Shown: positions 1 to 13,816, counted from the first letter of the stretch. The stretch is DNA of 64,000 nucleotides from Silene latifolia (GCF_048544455.1 NC_133532.1:15750948-15814947); one strand, 5' to 3'. Notes: generated by a model from the letters alone, not told the origin. Translations and numbers: made by a program.

Positions 1-1430
1 GTGTTTAAAACCCTTTTTACGAATTTCCAGAAGACAGACCGTCGAGAAAGGACGCAAAGAATCGCTGCGCCTCTTGAAGGAGCGCGATTCTCGCTGCGCC
101 TCTTCGTGAGGGCCGCTGCAGCGATTCTGCTTCCTTTCTTCTTCCTTAAATCTCTGTAATTCGTCAACTTTTCTTCGTTTTCGTTTGCTTTCTTTAATTC
201 TTTGATACAATAGCATAATCATCACACCTGTATATTATTGTTCATCATTAATACGTTTAATCCATCCTTAAAATTCGACTTAAATCCCTTATAATCTCAC
301 ATTTGCGGGTTTTCGTCATTAAACTCAATCCGGGTTGTAGGAATTCGATTTGTTCATATCGGGTTTCTGGAATTCGATCTTTGATATATCTTCATCTGTC
401 TTTTGTCATATTCGTCATTAATTTGTCGTTAATTCGTCATATTAAACCTATTTTGTTCACCCATGTCATTAATCAATCGTTCATTCATGTAAATAATCCG
501 TCTTTAATCCATCTCATCCATGTTTTATTGCTTTTATGACCTTCATTCACATGTAAATAACGTGTTAATCACTTTCATCCGAGTAAGTATATTAATTAAC
601 CATTAAATTCACCAATTTACATTAACGATTTGCGATTCAAGCACTGCCCAGAACTCACCCTTGGGAATGACGCAAAGAATCGCTGCGCCTCTTCCAAAGG
701 GCGCAGTTCTGCTGCGCCCGTTCCAGGTTGAATTCTGTCTCTGAACTCCGTTGTTGCTTGACCTAGTTTAATTAGTTTATGTATAATTGACTATTAACCG
801 TATTATCACCTACTGACCTTTTCGTTGATTCTTTCTTTTATTCTTTTTCTCAACTTATCCGTTTTAAAGGTATTTTCGACATAAATCGCTAAACCCGTTG
901 TAATTATTGTATTTTTCATTATTGTAATTTTATTTATCATATTTCTTTTATCATTTGTATGCCTTCACATGTAATTGAACATTAAATCCTACTTCGACAT
1001 TAATTGTATGATTAAATTACATGTTAACCGACTTAGTCTAATCTTCACATGCTAGGATTAAAACTTGGATGTTGCATTGCATGCATATAATCGACGATAT
1101 ATCGAGTATAGATGATGTCCCTAATCATTAGTAGAGGCCGCTATCGAGGCGGACGGGATTAGGTGTTCGGTCAAAAGAGCTTCCTAATACGTACTCTCAC
1201 CCCTTACTCCAGATCTCTGTGAACATCCGTGTTCATTGGCATCCACGAGAGTCATTCTAGACATAGAATACTAATGGTAACGAGTTCTTGGTGTTCATGT
1301 CTCTACTTTGTGTCTTGACATGGCACGAGGTATTCGAACGGTTCCAACTTCCCATAAAAATTGGTGGCGACTCCACAAAATGCAAACGCTTGTTCTCCTC
1401 CCAAGCGCCCCCGTAGGCCCATTGTCCACA
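1..1430 (+). repeat. 5' LTR of the Tat element (3' part only)
   Basis: Nearly identical to 14803-17232 once the nested insert there is removed. It ends in CCACA just before the PBS. The missing first kilobase should match 13817-14802. It carries two of the short GC-rich modules (about 50-120 and 665-730) that recur across the element. Confidence 0.92.
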
Positions 1431-1433
1431 GTT

Positions 1434-1451
1434 TGGCGACTCCGCTGGGGA
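1434..1451 (+). other. Primer binding site
   Basis: TGGCGACTCCGCTGGGGA lies three bases after the LTR end. It would pair with the 3' end of a plant tRNA-Arg, the primer reported for Ogre/Tat elements. The tRNA assignment is from memory of the family. Confidence 0.8.
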
Positions 1452-2242
1452 AAATACACTTACGTGTAGCCAAGGGTGAAATTTGAACAAGGTTAGGGAA
1501 TAGTTTGTACAAGACAATTGTCGGTTTTCATAACTCGGTCTTCCTAGATCGTTTCATTCGGCCTTCCTAGGCCCAACCCAACCCGTTCGACCAATCATCC
1601 TGTCTAAACGGTCCTAATTTTTATTTGGGCCTAAGGATGGATAGCGATTGACGTCATCCATACCATGATGCTTACTCTTGTTTGTATCAAGGACCTTCAC
1701 TACTTGAGGAAATGGACCAGGAATCGGCCTTACTCTTGTTCGGTACGAGCCTCTCCACAGACTTCGGGTTTGATTGTTCGGTATGGCAACCCACCCTTTA
1801 AACCAAAACCCTTTTAAATGCACTCAGCATCCCGTTATAATGCTTGTATAAATGTTTGTACCTTACGTGATCACCATTTCTAAACGAAACCTTGACGATT
1901 TTTTGTAAAAAAAAAAAATAAAAAAAAAAAATCCTTTTTTAAACGAAAATTTCGAAAAAAGGCCATTGATTAGCGCAAAACCCAGTCAAAACTTTGTCCG
2001 TTTGTCGAGTCAAAATTCGGGCCTAAGCCCATTTCAAAACCTCACTTCGAGTCCACTCCTACAACTACACTATAATTGACTAGGATACACATTTTCAAAA
2101 CTTTGTCATTTTTCAAAGCTCACTCGACACAAGTGGCACACACCCACTTCACAAGTCAAAACATTTCTTCTCTTAGCAAGTGTGTTAGAATGGTCGATAG
2201 TGTTTTGATTCGTCATCGATCTCTTATCCAGTTTTTAATTAG

Positions 2243-4043
2243 ATGTCTGAAACAAGTGACGCGAACTTCAATCAACTTCAAGATGGTAATGATCGAATCC
2301 TAGCCGCACTAGCTCAAATACAAGTCACCCAAGACCAAGTGTATGATCGCCTCGATACCATCGAAGGCCGGATTTACGCCGTAGAAACGAGGATCCCTCC
2401 TCGAGAAAGTGAAATCGTTGATGACTTCGTGAATGACTTTAGGACATGACCCTCCCATGGGTGTGACTGCAGCTGAGAAAAGACTTCAATACTTAGAGGA
2501 GCAATTGATGTATCTTAAAGGGGATGACATTTATAGGGAGAATAATCGCGAGTATGAGGCCGTCAATTCCAAATTGCCAACCAATTTCAACATGACGGAT
2601 ATCCCTAAATTCAAGGGGCACGAAAACCCTTTGAACCACATCCGTGGCTTCAAGGATTACATGTCTATCAAAGGCATCAAACCCGAGATGTTCTTAAGGA
2701 TCTTTCCTTCATCTCTTGACACCATCCCAAAGCAATGGTTCTACTCTTTAGAACACAAGAAGATCGCCACTTGGGAAGATGCCGCAATCGAGTTTTCTAA
2801 GCAATATGCGGATAATGCTGAGATCCAAGTTAACATGCGCACTCTAGAGGTTCTTACCCAAAATGACAAAGAAGGATTCACCGACTTCCTAAGTAGGTGG
2901 AGGAAGACTAGTACCCAACTAGTTGAACGCCCGGATGAGGCTACCCTTGTGGAGAAGTTCGTGGACAATTTCAAACCCATCTATGCCAATCATTTGAGAT
3001 ACCAAAACATCAAAACTTTCAAGGACTTAACCGTACTGGGAACAAGGATTGAAGATTACATCCGTAAAGGGCTCTTGTCCAAAACGGTAGGTCGAGGATA
3101 TGAAGGCTCAACGAGTCGTTCATACGGCTCCACTAGCAAGACCGATGAGGTTAATCTTCTCGAGCCATCCAAGAAAAGTACCCCACCAAGTAAATTCACA
3201 AATCTTGGGGACACTTGCTCCAACGCTCTAAAGAGGTTAATGAAGCAAGGCAAACTCCAACCCATAGGACCTACTCCCGAACCTGAAAAGAAATCCAAAT
3301 TCTGGGACGAGAACTCGTATTGCGAATACCATAGGGGCAAGGGGCATGACACAGAAAAATGCTACAAATTGAAAAATGTGCTTCAAGACATGATCGAGGA
3401 CGGTCGACTACCAATACCGCCGGGAGGTAAACCCAACAACACTCAGAACCCTCTTGGGATTCTAGTGATCACAAGTGAAGAATCTACCTTAGATTGTTCA
3501 CACCTCATTTCTCCAATTGAAGATGAGATACACGCGATTGAGAATGAAGGGTTCTACTCTACCATCTCCCCTACCATTTCCGACTTCATCACATGGGCAA
3601 GGAGTGTGGATAGACAAGTTTGGGAATTAGAAAATGTGGTGACAACTTTACATGACCCCAACGCGACACCAAAAGAGCATGTGCCACTAATCTTCTCTCA
3701 AAACACTACTATGCAAGAAATAGTCGTCGTGGTTGATAAACTAGTCGACCAAATCACACGACTAGAAGACGAAAACATGAGAATGAGGGGACTAGCTACA
3801 ATCAATGGAGTATGGGCCGATGATGATGAAGACGAGTATCTCATTGAAAACTCCCTAGTCAAAGAAATAGTTCAAAATGGTGAAGACCAAGATGTGGATC
3901 ACCTAACTCGTTCGGGCCGTCCATATCAAAATACTACTCAAAATGGTCCAACCAACGTTGTCACATCAAATGACAACGAAGATGACTCCACTGATCATTT
4001 GCTCAAGCAATTACAGAAGACAAAGGCTGATCTTTCAGTCTGA
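2243..4043 (+). mobile_element. gag region of the Tat element
   Basis: The central part has the retrotransposon gag fold typical of plant Ty3/gypsy elements: conserved Trp and Phe positions around PKQWFYSL, WEDAAIEF and FLSRWR. It is followed near 3310-3370 by a zinc-knuckle-like motif of the C-x2-H-x4-H-x4-C kind (CEYHRGKGHDTEKC). The product would be the structural core protein of the virus-like particle. The upstream leader (1452-2242) is non-coding and holds an A-rich tract near 1905-1935. Part of a broken element. Confidence 0.85.
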
Positions 4044-4199
4044 CAATTAGTAGCAAGCTCTTTCCCACATCGCCAAGCTTTACTGCAAGCTTTGGCCAAG
4101 CTAAGTGTGGCACATAACTCCACACCCGACGAGGTAGTCAACTTGGTCTTCCAATAATCACCAAAGCTAAGTAATCCTATTACTTTCTCAGACGAAGAT

Positions 4200-4840
4200 T
4201 TGCCACCCTTTGGCGCTAGTCACAACTTGACTCTTTACATCACTGTCATTTGTCTAAAGAAGAACGTGCCAATGACCTTGGTTGATGATGGTTCCACGGT
4301 CAACGTCATACCCCTCAAAACGGCATACAAGCTAGGCATGAAAGAGTCAGATTGGACCCCTACCAATCAAGGTGTCCGCGCATATGATGGTACACGACGA
4401 AAGGTAGTAAGACTCGTTAACCTAACCATAGCCACAGGGCCAATTGGACGAAAGGTTAACTTCCAAATAGTGGACATTGAAGCTTCCTTCAACATACTTC
4501 TAGGAAGGCCTTGGATTCACGCTTCCAAAGCGGTGACCTCAACCCTTCATCAAAAGATCAAGATCCCACTAAATGGCAAAGTGGTGACGATCACTTCGTC
4601 ACCCATCAAGGCAATAATCGAAAAGAAGTCAAACAATCAAGTCCTTGCGGATCCAGTATATGAGCTTGGGGGCTTCCAAAGCATAAGCGTCATAGAAAGT
4701 GAATTGGCACCCTTATACTACGATCCCTACTCCAACTTGGTGGTCAACCACATACTCAAATCCCAGGGATACTTCCCTGAAATGCCTTTGAACCCTATCC
4801 GAAGAAACACCTTCGCACCCTACAAGGAAGACAACTAAAA
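4200..4840 (+). mobile_element. Aspartic protease region of the Tat element
   Basis: The motif VDDGSTVNVIP matches the aspartic-protease active site (D-[ST]-G class, here DDGS) and is followed by LLGRPWIH, the usual C-terminal hydrophobic/Gly motif of the fold. Its position between gag and RT fits. It would cleave the element's polyprotein. Confidence 0.82.
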
Positions 4841-5249
4841 AAGAATACCACTTGGACTAGGGTACAAACCCACCAAAGAGGAAGTTCTCGAAATGCTCGC
4901 TCAAGTTCAAAGCCGTAAGTACGTGGGAGTCAAAATGCGACCCTATCTCCCTACCCTAAATGGATACTTTGTTAAGGAAGGAAGTCTAGAACTCTTTCAC
5001 GGATTTCCCGAGCCTTGGCATTATCTCGAAAGGAAGCTAGCCGGAATCGAGATCTTTCACGATTGCTACTTCATTCCTCCAGAAACGGTTCCTACCGTCA
5101 AAACCCGTCAAGCACCTTGCTTAGACGAACAAGCTATTAGTCTATTGTTTGGAGAGGATCGATTTGTTAGAGCCGCGCAGGATGAGATCATTACCATGAT
5201 ACTTCAAGACGATCACTTCAACCCTACCGCGTTAATCACAGAAACAAAT

Positions 5250-7080
5250 GCGAATCAACAGAAAGGATGGAGAAAATCAATCAAGTGGACCAACAATCAA
5301 GGAAGACTCTTCAAGCTCACCACTGGAGAAGGAGAGATGTTCAAAGGAGAACCAGAAGACGATGAATTCGAGTCAGAGTCGGAGTCTAGAGAAGTCACTA
5401 AGGACTAAGGAGTCTCCTCCTGTCGTCATCCTCATTCCCTTTGTTTCTCCTAGCTTAGCCTCGAATAGTAATAGTAGTTCGGGAAATGTCCCAACAACTG
5501 TCCCTTTGCCGCCACTGACCACAGATCAGATGGCTTCTTTGTTTCAACTTTTCTCAAACTTTAATATGAATAAATCATGTTCTGCTTACTCTTTGTGTTA
5601 TCTTGAGTGCAATTATGTTTACGATGATACTGAGGATGACCAAGACCCAGACTCAATTGAAATACTTCCCTACGTAGCCAAAGAAATACTACAGGAAGGG
5701 GAAGGGGGGCCAGTAATAGAGAATACCGAACCCATCAATGTAGGAACCGAACTAGAACCCCAAGAACTTAGGATAGGGACTACCTTGAGCTCTACCGAAA
5801 GGGACGACTTCATAGACCTCCTACACGAGTTCAAAGACGTTTTCGCATGGTCCTACAAAGACATGCCAGGGATCGACAGGGATATCGCCGAACATAGAAT
5901 CCCGATTAAGCCAGGTTTCAAGCCTGTAAAACAGAAGTTTCGTCGAATGAGAACGGAATGGGCTCTCAAGATCAAGGAAGAAGTCGATAAGCAATTCAAA
6001 GCCGGGTTCATCAAAGTTTCCGAGTATTCTGACTGGGTAGCCAACATAGTACCTGTACCCAAAAAGGATGGGAGAATCCGTGTTTGTGTTGATTTTAGGG
6101 ACTTAAACAAAGCAAGTCCTAAAGACGACTTCCCTCTACCACATATCGACATATTGGTGGACAATACTGCAAACCACGCATTACTATCCTTCATGGATGG
6201 ATATGCGGGTTATAACCAAATCAATATGGCCATAGAAGACATGCATAAGACCGCCTTTGTCACTCAATGGGGAACCTATTGCTATACGGTAATGCCGTTT
6301 GGGTTAATCAACGCCGAAGCTACATATCAACGCACCGCAACTACACTCTTACATGACATGATGCACAAAGAAGTTGAGGTATACGTAGACGACATGATTG
6401 TCAAGTCCAAGGATAGAGAGGGGCATATTGCGAACCTTCGCAAATTTTTCGCAAGGCTACGAAAGTACAACATGAGGCTCAATCCTCAAAAGTGCGCATT
6501 CGGAGTAACATCGGGTAAACTCCTGGGATACGTTGTTAGCCAACGAGGTATAGAAATAGACCCTTCCAAGATCAAAGCCTTGATCGAAATGCCACAACCT
6601 CAAACAGAAAAAGAAGTCAGAGGATTCATGGGAAAAGTGCAATATATAAGTCGATTCTTATCGAAACTCACCATGATTTGTGAGCCTGTCTTCAAGAAGC
6701 TCAAGAAAACGGATCACACCATGTGGGATGATGATTGTCAAAAGGCATTTGACCGAATCAAGGAGATATTGGCTAAACCACTAGTGCTCATGCCACCTCA
6801 ACGTGATCAACCTCTTGGTTTGTATCTCACAGTAACCGAAACAGCCATGGGTGCCATGCTAGCTCAAACCGTAGGGAAAGAGGAAAGGGCTATCTACTAC
6901 CTTAGTAAGAAGTTCTTGGAGTACGAGTGCAAATACTCATAACTCGAAAAGACATGCCTCGCTCTTGTGTGGGCAACGAAGAAGCTACGCCATTACATGC
7001 TTAGCTACTCCGTCAAAATATACTCCAAAATGGATCCAGTCAAGTACCTCTTCGAAAAACCCGTCCTCAACGGACGTCTA
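5250..7080 (+). mobile_element. Reverse transcriptase and first RNase H of the Tat element
   Basis: RT blocks are present in order: VPKKDGRIRVCVDFRDLNKA, then LLSFMDGYAGYNQI, then YCYTVMPFGLINAEATYQR, then VYVDDMIVKS with the catalytic YVDD box (about 6380). The connection and RNase H follow to about 7080. The part before RT (4893-5700) is a poorly conserved linker with an acidic stretch. Part of a broken element. Confidence 0.9.
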
Positions 7081-7229
7081 GCAAGATAGACTTTGATGCT
7101 CTCAGAGTTCGATCTCAAGTACGTGCCCCTGAAAGTTATAAAAGGGTGCGCCGTTGCCGAATTCTTTGCAGAAAATCCCATCAATGATGCACAAACAATA
7201 GACACTTGGTCATTTCCAGACGAGGATAT

Positions 7230-7640
7230 ACTCCAAACCGATGTAGACTCCTGGGACCTTTACTTTGATGGAGCATCAAACTTAAGAGGATTTGGAATAT
7301 GAGTGTTGCTCATTTATCCTGAAGGTGAGCATACACCAATCTCCGTCAAACTCGACTTCGAGGTGACAAATAACGCTGCAGAATACGAAACTTGTCTCAT
7401 TGGACTACAAGCGGCAGTGAGCTTAGGCATCAAAAACCTCCGAGTACATGGGGATTCATCCCTGATCATCAATCAAGTTACGGGATCTTGGAAAATTCGA
7501 AGCGAAAGCCTAGCACCTTATCAAGCCAGAATGGACCAAGTTGCCCAATTCTTTGATCACGTGACCTATCTACACCTACCTCGGGAAGAAAATCAATTTG
7601 CAGATGCTCTTGCAAAACTTGCATCTTTGATTAATATGCC
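7230..7640 (+). mobile_element. Second (archaeal-type) RNase H of the Tat element
   Basis: Motifs YFDGAS, NNAAEYE, VHGDSSLIINQVTG and ENQFADALAKLA give the acidic residues of an RNase HI fold of the plant/archaeal type. A second RNase H between the first one and integrase is characteristic of the Tat lineage and supports the classification. Confidence 0.85.
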
Positions 7641-7664
7641 AGATGACATGGTAGAAATGCCTTT

Positions 7665-9008
7665 ATGTATCGAACGACGGTCAGAGCCGGCTTATGTCAT
7701 CAAATCACCGATGAAGAGGAAATCGCACAGGAACCCTGGTTCCAAGCAATCCTAAATTTCAACCTCAACGGCACCTATCCACCGGATATGGACAAAAGGG
7801 GACAACGTGCTATACGCCTGCTAGCTTCCCAATACGTTCTCATGCAAGGAGAGTTATACAAAAGAACACCTCTTGGTGTAATCCTACGTTGCCTTGATCA
7901 TTCACAGGCGCGTAAAGTGATGGAAGAAGTTCACGATGGAGAATGCAGTCCTCACATGAGTGGGCCCATGATGGCAAAGAAGATCACACGTTTGGGGTAT
8001 TATTGGACCACAATGGAATCCGATTGCATCAAATACGTAAGACACTGCCACAATTGCCAAATCTTAGGGAATGTACAACATGTCCCTCCTTCATTGCTCT
8101 ACACGATGACATCTTCTTGGCCATTCTCTGCCTGGGGAATTGATATAATCGGGAAGATAACCCCAGCCGGAACGGGAGGTCATTGTTTCATCCTAGTGGC
8201 AATTGACTATTTCACCAAATGGGTAGAAGCGGCTTCCTACACTAGTCTTACGGCAGCGGCTTCCTACACTAGTCTTACGGCTAAAAACGTGGCAAAGTTC
8301 ATACAGAACAACATCATCTGTCGATACGGTTGCCCACATGAGATCATTAGTGATAATGGATCACATTTCCAAGCTGAGACTGAGCAATTGCTAGCCAAGT
8401 ACAAAATTAGGCATCACCACTCTTCGCCATATAGACCACAGACTAATGGCGCGGTAGAGGCAGCAAACAAGAATGTTGTCACAATATCAAGAAAATGATT
8501 GACAACTATCGAGATTGGCCAAGCAAGATACCCTTTGCTTTGTGGGGATATCGCACATTTGTTAGGACGCCCACTGGGGCCACTCCTTTCTATTTGACTT
8601 ACGGCATGGAAGCTGTACAACCAGTCGAGTTAGAAATACCATCATTGCGTATCTTACTCGAAAGTCAAATCCCGGAAGCCGACTGGAAGAGGGATATATA
8701 TGAAGAACTCATCCTCCTGGATGAACGTAGGCTACGCGCCTTGCATAATGTCCAAACATATCAGCAGGTATCAAACGAGCTTTCAACAAAAGGATTAAGC
8801 CAAGGAACATCAAAGAAGGAGACTTAGTACTCAAATAGGTTAGAGCACTTTTATCTGTTGATCCACGGGGAAAATTCAAACCCAATTGGGCCGGGCCATT
8901 TCTAGTCAAGTCCATACTTCCAGGGGGTGCGGTTAGGATCACAGACCTAGATGGGAATGAGTTTTCCAACCCGACAAACCTCGACCAACTAAAACAGTAT
9001 TATGCCTA
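7665..9008 (+). mobile_element. Integrase region of the Tat element
   Basis: An HHCC zinc-binding N-terminus (around HDGECSPHMS and CHNCQ) is followed by the DDE core: WGIDIIG, the ISDNGSHF block and the PQTNGAVEAANK block with the catalytic Glu. A C-terminal part (FALWGYRTFVRTPTGATPFYLTYGMEAV) follows. There is no CHR-type chromodomain, as expected for Tat. Part of a broken element. Confidence 0.88.
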
Positions 9009-9540
9009 GAATAGGAACAAAAACGCGCCTCGCGTAACCGTACGTGTCGCTCTTGTGGCACTAAATAAACGGCCCCTGGCCAAGCTGAAATAAGCTAATG
9101 TCACTCTGCTCTTGCATTTTGACAAATTTATCATCCTCATATCATCAAATAAACTAAATTTGCACCTTAAGAGTAAGTAAAAAGCTCATGCTTATTTTCT
9201 AAAGTTCATTACAAGCTCTTGCTTAGAACAATTATTCTTTTACATTTACTCGAACTACGCGTAAGGGTTTGATTTCATTTTCTTAATGAATACGTAGGCA
9301 ATCCTTCACGGGATACAACCCATTATTTAAAAAAAATGTAAATAGAAGGACATTTGCATTGCATTTGGAATTCGACAAGAATAATAAATAGAAAATCCCA
9401 ACGGTTTCATAACCAATTAACCTTTTTTTATTTAATTCATTTTCTAATAATAATACATTACATAATAAAAATAAAATAGGCTAGGATTCTAAAAACCCTA
9501 CCTTTTTATTACAACAATAATAATAATAATAAATAATAAT
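9009..9540. other. Spacer after integrase
   Basis: AT-rich non-coding DNA between integrase and the antisense ORF block, with a short AAT-rich run (about 9510-9542). Nothing coding is recognised. Confidence 0.6.
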
Positions 9541-9551
9541 AAAGACTTGGG

Positions 9552-12212
9552 CTATTCCTCCATTTTTCCTTTGCCCTTGTCATTCTTGTCATACTTCTTG
9601 TCACGACCTCGAGCCGGACGCTCTTGCGCCACTTCGGACCTAATCACCAACGGTCTTTCTCGAGGCCTGGACTTCCCATTCTTGTCAATCACTTTATCCA
9701 CGGCAGGAGAGGTCTTCGGTTTCTTCGAAGGATGAACAACTCGAAACCCGACTTCTTCCTCTCCCTCAGTCAAATGCTTCTCTTTCTCTTTTTCCACCTC
9801 GCGCACCTTGTAATCAACAGGCTCGCACTTCCTCAATCTCTCGCGCTCTTCCGAAGTAGTAGCTTTCCTCCATCGCAGATAAGAATCCGACACCCATAAG
9901 GCATTCGCAGAAGAGTTCAAGAACCACACGTTTCTTTGGGCCCATTTAATGGCCCAGTCCCTTCGACTCTCAGTAGTAAGCGCCACGGCAGTCTGGGGAA
10001 GATCAAGCTTCGGGATTGTCTGCTTTAGTCCAACCTGTCTCATCAGCCTTTCTGGGAAGATGCACACCATGAATTCCAAGCCAGGAATGCGCACAGATCG
10101 AGTAGGATCCAAGGAAGATACTCCAGTGACAGATTTGAGGTGCCACCATGGTACAATCCACCTAATCAAGGGGCCATCATCACTCTTCAATTTATTCTCT
10201 CAATAATTGCAGACTCGAGTGAAGTCCACCATGTACAGCCTAGTCCTCATTGCAATCGAACGAGCATGATAAGAAGGAACATGAACTGGGGCTCGATCAA
10301 TCGAAGGCGCTCCATAAGCCAAACCTACCAAAAGCGGGTATTAGAACGAAAAATGAAAAAAAAAATACGAAAAATGAAAAATGAAAAAAAAAAAGACGAA
10401 AAAAAAAAGAAAAAAAGAGAAGAAAAATGTTCTTTTACCTGCAGAATAACGGGACTTCCCAAATACGGTAGGTCGCGGTTGACTTTCCTATTATCCAAGC
10501 CCAATAGGATCTCTCCTAAGCATAAACAAGCTGGGCTCCTGCGCAGCTCCATTTGCTCAACTAGGCCCAGAAGACGGGGATCACCTCTCAAGTCTTCATC
10601 AACATGCCCTTGGAGGAAATACACATGCAACAAACATAATCCAAATGCCCTTCGCCTAGCAACATAAGAAACGGTGGGGTCGGCCCTGTTAATGAACCGG
10701 TCAATGAAGTCCAACATTCGCACTCCCTTCGAGGTCACTAGACGGTCCACCTCAATTCTAGTCAATCCAAGCAAGTCTCTAAATTTGCTCTTATACCCTT
10801 GCGAAGTAGAAGGAATGGCAGGCAAATGTAGAGGCAAAATGAATATAAGTGAGATGCTCACGCTGTCCAGCTGAAGAGCGTTCACGTCCCGCCGGTAAAC
10901 ACCGTGAGAGGAACGATTGCTCCTCGTCCTGCACATCACCCAATCCCTCACGACGGGATAGGCCTTCTCCAGCGGCTCCGTCCTTTTGGGCGAGAGGCTC
11001 GGAAAGTAGGAGTACACCCACGCCTGTAAAGCGAGATAGTCAATAACGATCTTTCGTAATTTGATAAGGAAAACAATTGATTTTAATCCATATGAAGGTT
11101 CATACCTCCAACAGTAGTCCAGGTGCGACGGCACCAGGAGAGGTCCCCTTCTCCATCAACTCTGGACGAACCATGGCCCTCATGAAGCGGATGAGGACCG
11201 CAAAACCAGCAGTGACCCAGTCCCAACGCCATAGGGAGCTCAGGTCAGAAAGGAAGGGAAGAAGCTTCGTCGACAACCTCTCTCCATTGTCTCCGAGGTA
11301 GATCGAAGACAGAAACCACCAAAGCCACAAACGAGCCCTCTGCTCAGCTGTACAGGGAGGAGGCGTCGTCTCTCTCCCGTCAATCGTAACCAGCGCCGGG
11401 GTCTTCCCCACAAAGTAGTCTCGGACATAGGAACTGGGCACCAAACCAGGCACTGTAACGGCCTTCGGCGACAAGTTCCAGCCAATCAACCTCCTAGCCT
11501 CGTCCGAGTCCACCCTCATGGCAGTCTCCGGCCACTCCACCGCCTCAGTCCCACACGGCAGACCCGAAATCATGCCGTAGTCCTCCAGAGTGACTCCCAC
11601 CTCACCAAAAGGCATGTGAAACGTGGAAGTCGTGTCCCAGAATCGGTCCAAGAAAGCGCGGACCAGGCTAAGGTTAGCCCGTAGCTTCCTCTTCGCGATA
11701 TCCCTCCAGGCCTGCACCAAGGCACCAAACGCTCCACGCTCGATCATGGCGCGCTCCTCCGCCGACAACCGCTCGTAGCACTCCATCGCTGCCGTGTAAC
11801 CCGAGAACGACCTGATGTTCCCGGCCTCCTATTGTGATTTGAAAAAAAAAACTATCTTTAGTTTTGAGTGAAAATTGGAAAAGATATGAGTGAATCGACA
11901 TGAAAGGAGATGAGTGATGAGTAATGAATTCAATATTACCAAACTCTTCACCGTCCTGTAGGACAGGTGACCCTCGGCAGCCCAAAGCAAGTGCCTGCTG
12001 TCCCAGGTCTCAGCCCACGCGAGTGCTCCCCTTAGCTGACGACCTCCTCGTCCCATGTTGGCCCTCCTCGGGGCCTCCTCCTCCTCAACAGCCTCCTCCT
12101 CGTGGACCTCGTCCTCAGCAGCCATCACCGCGGCGGTGAAAGCCTCCTCCAAATCCTCCTCGATAGCACGAGAAGGGTCCACAACAGTGTCTATCTCCAT
12201 GGGAGCTCTCAC
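9552..12212 (-). mobile_element. Antisense plant-mobile-domain (MAIN-like) gene inside the Tat element
   Basis: On the strand opposite gag-pol there are several coding blocks. The most telling (about 11100-11786) reads FHMPFGEVGVTLEDYGMISGLP, the hallmark of the plant mobile domain found in MAIN/MAIL proteins and in 'protein phosphatase 7 long form' homologues. Later blocks (about 10450-11030) continue the same fold. The last (9552-10190) ends in a charged Lys/Arg/Glu-rich tail. The first (about 11940-12212) is strongly acidic. Blocks are separated by short AT-rich intron-like gaps. Tat elements commonly carry an opposite-strand extra ORF here, and capture of mobile-domain genes by transposons is known. 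Function in the element is unknown. Treated as part of the fossil. Confidence 0.75.
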
Positions 12213-12285
12213 AGAAGTAGAAGCCTCATCACCTGCAGCATTAAAGCAATTTAGGCCGAGTCAAGTGACGACGAGCCTTAGTTAG

Positions 12286-13816
12286 GGGATTTTCGAGCCT
12301 TCGGAAGCCCTGAAATCGCTCTTTTCTCGCCATCTTTGGCTATATTCACACAAACCCAATCACTCATGTGATATTTAGGGTCAAGTCAAGCCTAAGTTGA
12401 AGCCTAGTCATGAGTTCGAGTCGAAATTTCGGCAGCATTTCGTTATAACGACGATTATGCCCTAGAAAAGTGTCCTGAAAAAGCCGTCACAAACCAAAAT
12501 TCCGAGATGGTAGGAAGTTTACCCATCATCCAAGGATCCCAAATATCAAGTTTCATCGCAAATGGGCAATCCTAAGGCTATTTTCGAAGCAATTTACGGT
12601 TTAGCTGTGAAACCGTCTCAATTTCACTCAAATGCTCAAAATTCAACGAAAATTCAAAACAAATACATGTTTATGATCCTTATACTATCAATTATCCATT
12701 TCTAGTACCAATTTTACAAGGCAAATTCATTTGGGGGAAAAGCCCTAAATTTTCGAATTAATTGGGTTGAAAACCCTAATTTTTTCGATCCAAATTGAGC
12801 AAAGTACAGAAGATTGATGCAAGAATGATATACATACCTCGATTAGTCATGATGAATGCAAGCTTTTGAATCAAATTTTGGCGGAAATGGTTAAGATTTG
12901 AGAGAGAAATTGAGGAATTTGTGTTTCGAACAAATGAATTAAAACCCTCTGTTTATCGCGTTTTTACGCAGAAAAGACACCTCCAGGAACAGACGCAGCA
13001 AGCGCTGCGCCTCTTCCAAGAGACGCAGCTCTTGCTGCGCCTCTTCCTGGTGTTCCCTCCATACGAGTTTTCAAAAATTCGTTATGAGTTCGTTGTTTAT
13101 GGGCCCATCTTTGGTGCGCCTCTTCCTCGATGCCATTTTATCTTTTTGGTCCGTTTGACGATTATCTTTCGTTCAGACCCGCGTTTCCAAGCCAACAACA
13201 GACTGTTATACATTATTTATCGCTTCCAAGACTTTGCTTGTCACAATGAGCAGGTATTTCGACACGCCTTCATTATATTCCCCAGCGAGAGTAAGCGGAT
13301 AGACTATCCCTCTCGAGACATGGAGATAAATTCCCGATTATGTTCGCCAACGAGATTTCACGACCGACAGTCACTTCCTCTCGAGACGTGGAGATCAACA
13401 TCGATCCCGAATTCTTCCGAAGTTTGTTTGAAGCTGAACACGAGCAAATTTCCCCAGCAGTTCCAGACTGTGTCCTGCCGTCTTTCCTCAAAATCATTGT
13501 TTCCTTATAATCCTTCAAACACCAAGTTATCTTCAGACCTAAGAGTTTCGCCGAAGCGTCTTCAGTCCCGTTTCATCCAGAAGTCACAGGTATGGTCTCT
13601 TCTTATGGCTGTCGAGCCTCCTTACGTAGTCTAATGGACTTTAAACGACCCTCCCCGATAGTCGACAGACTCTAAAATGTTCCCGACGACAGGTCCTTGG
13701 CTCAGACCCCTTGAGCTGCCTCGCGTCACCATAGTCGTCAGGTTGTAATCTTCGATTGACCTGATGGCTATACTTTGACTTTCGCCTTGTCCAAGCCTCA
13801 GTCAAAGTGGTGGCTC
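12286..13816. other. Region before the 3' LTR, with polypurine tract
   Basis: Non-coding stretch between the antisense gene and the 3' LTR. It holds one copy of the GC-rich module (about 12975-13050). It ends with a purine-rich stretch (about 13801-13816, GTCAAAGTGGTGGCTC) just before the LTR start, which is the likely polypurine tract. Confidence 0.6.

Noticed and set aside
303-539. 78-residue frame repeated at 15104-15340
   Set aside because: It occurs twice only because both LTRs contain it; no sign of protein selection.
10325-10440. Lysine-rich open frame
   Set aside because: An A-rich intron-like gap in the antisense gene of the Tat element, open only because of composition.
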